Below, piece after piece: positions 45,217 through 45,670 of a DNA stretch of 45,670 bases. The first letter of the stretch is position 1, and each line of letters starts with the position of its first letter. Position numbers and translations under genes: made by a program. The stretch comes from an uncultured Cytophaga sp. GTDB lineage: Bacteria; Bacteroidota; Bacteroidia; Cytophagales; Cytophagaceae. The stretch covers positions 1 to 45,670 of the forward strand of contig NZ_CALMGQ010000091.1 in the NCBI RefSeq assembly GCF_937863595.1. Direction: 5' to 3'. Under the pieces are notes generated by a model, which saw only the letters and a program-made list of their open reading frames with translations, was not told where the DNA came from and did not search any database.

Positions 45217-45489
45217 ATGTACAAACCTACCATTAAACATATATTAATAACAATCTTAGCTACAGATTTGTTGATTAAAAATAGAGATATTCATACATTC
45301 GATCGATTTGATTCCGACCTAAAGCTCTCAGATACAGATTTTAATAATTTGCTTTATTTTGCTGAGATGAATTTTAAAATGGATTTATCTGCTCAAAATA
45401 TTTCTGTGCACAGCAGAATTTCTGATTTAGTTGCATGCATTTACAATCAAAGTAATTATAGCAATCAATTTGCATTGAAATCTGCTTAG
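45217..45489 (+). CDS. Small protein resembling an acyl carrier fold without the serine
   Basis: The 90-residue protein has a run FDSDLKLSDTDFNNLLYFAE followed by NFKMDLSAQNISVHSRISDLVACI. Its spacing is that of an acyl carrier protein (DLGLDSLDxVELVxxLExxFxIxI...TVGDLVxxI). The position of the phosphopantetheine Ser is Asp or Thr here, so it could not carry a 4'-phosphopantetheine arm. No signal peptide. This family call is inference; if it is wrong, the protein is simply a small helical hypothetical. Confidence 0.5.
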   Translation: MYKPTIKHILITILATDLLIKNRDIHTFDRFDSDLKLSDTDFNNLLYFAEMNFKMDLSAQNISVHSRISDLVACIYNQSNYSNQFALKSA

Positions 45490-45518
45490 TTTTTTAATAG
45501 ATTATTTCAATGGGTATT

Positions 45519-45560
45519 ATTAAAACTGTTGGTTAAATTCGGTTTTAATTTTGCTTTTGG
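45519..45560 (+). terminator. Candidate terminator behind the small gene
   Basis: ATTAAAACTG (45519-45528) pairs with CGGTTTTAAT (45540-45549), with one G-U pair, and TTTTGCTTTT follows. It is AT-rich but rightly placed, 30 bases after the stop at 45489. I see no gene in the remaining bases to the window end. Confidence 0.45.
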
Positions 45561-45670
45561 TTTTCTATGAACCACTTAATATGTTTAATGAAATGCAAAT
45601 TGCTAGTATATAAGCTATTAAAAATATTTTAGTTAACATAAGGTGGTTTTCTTATCATTCATACCCTTAA

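Noticed and set aside
1..45670. rRNA, tRNA, insertion sequences, prophage genes
   Set aside because: No such sequence or transposase, integrase or terminal repeats were seen on reading both strands; a tRNA or Rfam scan would settle it for the RNA genes.

Overview
The window is AT-rich DNA from a Bacteroidota bacterium, most likely a Cytophaga-type organism; Cytophaga hutchinsonii is plausible, but I recognise this from gene content and did not search for it. Three genes encode secreted proteins with the C-terminal sorting domain of the type IX secretion system. Others encode a GH8 cellulase, an OmpA/PD40 protein, a propeller-type sensor kinase and a long aryl-polyene (flexirubin-type pigment) cluster. 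TAnnTTTG-like -7 elements fit Bacteroidota promoters.

Region 1 (1-9.1 kb): the 3' end of a repeat-rich secreted adhesin-like gene built from almost identical 237-bp tandem repeats; a selO-type protein AMPylase gene with a small unknown gene behind it; a convergent gene for a 1138-residue GH8 cellulase with a CBM9-like module and a type IX sorting domain; and an Hsp70-like ATPase. Region 2 (9.2-14.5 kb): a small barrel protein, an arginyl-tRNA--protein transferase-like protein and an LRR-protein kinase in one probable operon, then an OmpA-family protein and a CDGSH iron-sulfur protein. Between the last two lies a strong candidate for a structured RNA of about 146 nt. Region 3 (14.6-22.8 kb): a sensor histidine kinase gene split by one in-frame stop codon, a second large type IX-secreted protein, a Nudix hydrolase, a periplasmic HMA-domain protein overlapping an outer-membrane protein gene, and a DUF3817 membrane protein.

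Region 4 (22.9-43.4 kb) is the centrepiece: about 20 genes on the + strand, mostly overlapping or a few bases apart. The first block holds a C45-type acyltransferase/hydrolase, the phosphopantetheinyl transferase AcpS and a PaaK-like ligase. The second begins with a tyrosine ammonia-lyase closely resembling the flexirubin-type enzyme of Flavobacterium, preceded by a perfect palindrome and a -7 element. It continues with a ketoreductase, an LpxL-like acyltransferase, a methyltransferase, two hot-dog dehydratases, a thioesterase, two complete ketosynthases, two ketosynthase-like proteins without the catalytic cysteine, an ACP, a NodB-type deacetylase, a LolA-like carrier, a lipoprotein, a GT2-DUF2062 fusion and a giant fusion of an MMPL/RND exporter, a degenerate PlsC-like domain and a methyltransferase. 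Inferred pathway: tyrosine gives p-coumarate, which is activated, loaded on ACP and extended through ketosynthase, ketoreductase and dehydratase rounds to an aryl polyene. The product is then methylated and acyl-transferred and moved to the outer membrane by the LolA/MMPL proteins. DarA/DarB-type genes for the dialkylresorcinol half of flexirubin are not in this window.

Region 5 (43.4-45.7 kb): a cation diffusion facilitator, an ion-channel-like membrane protein with a non-canonical filter, and a small protein that looks like an acyl carrier fold without the serine. I saw no rRNA, tRNA, CRISPR array, insertion sequence or phage gene.
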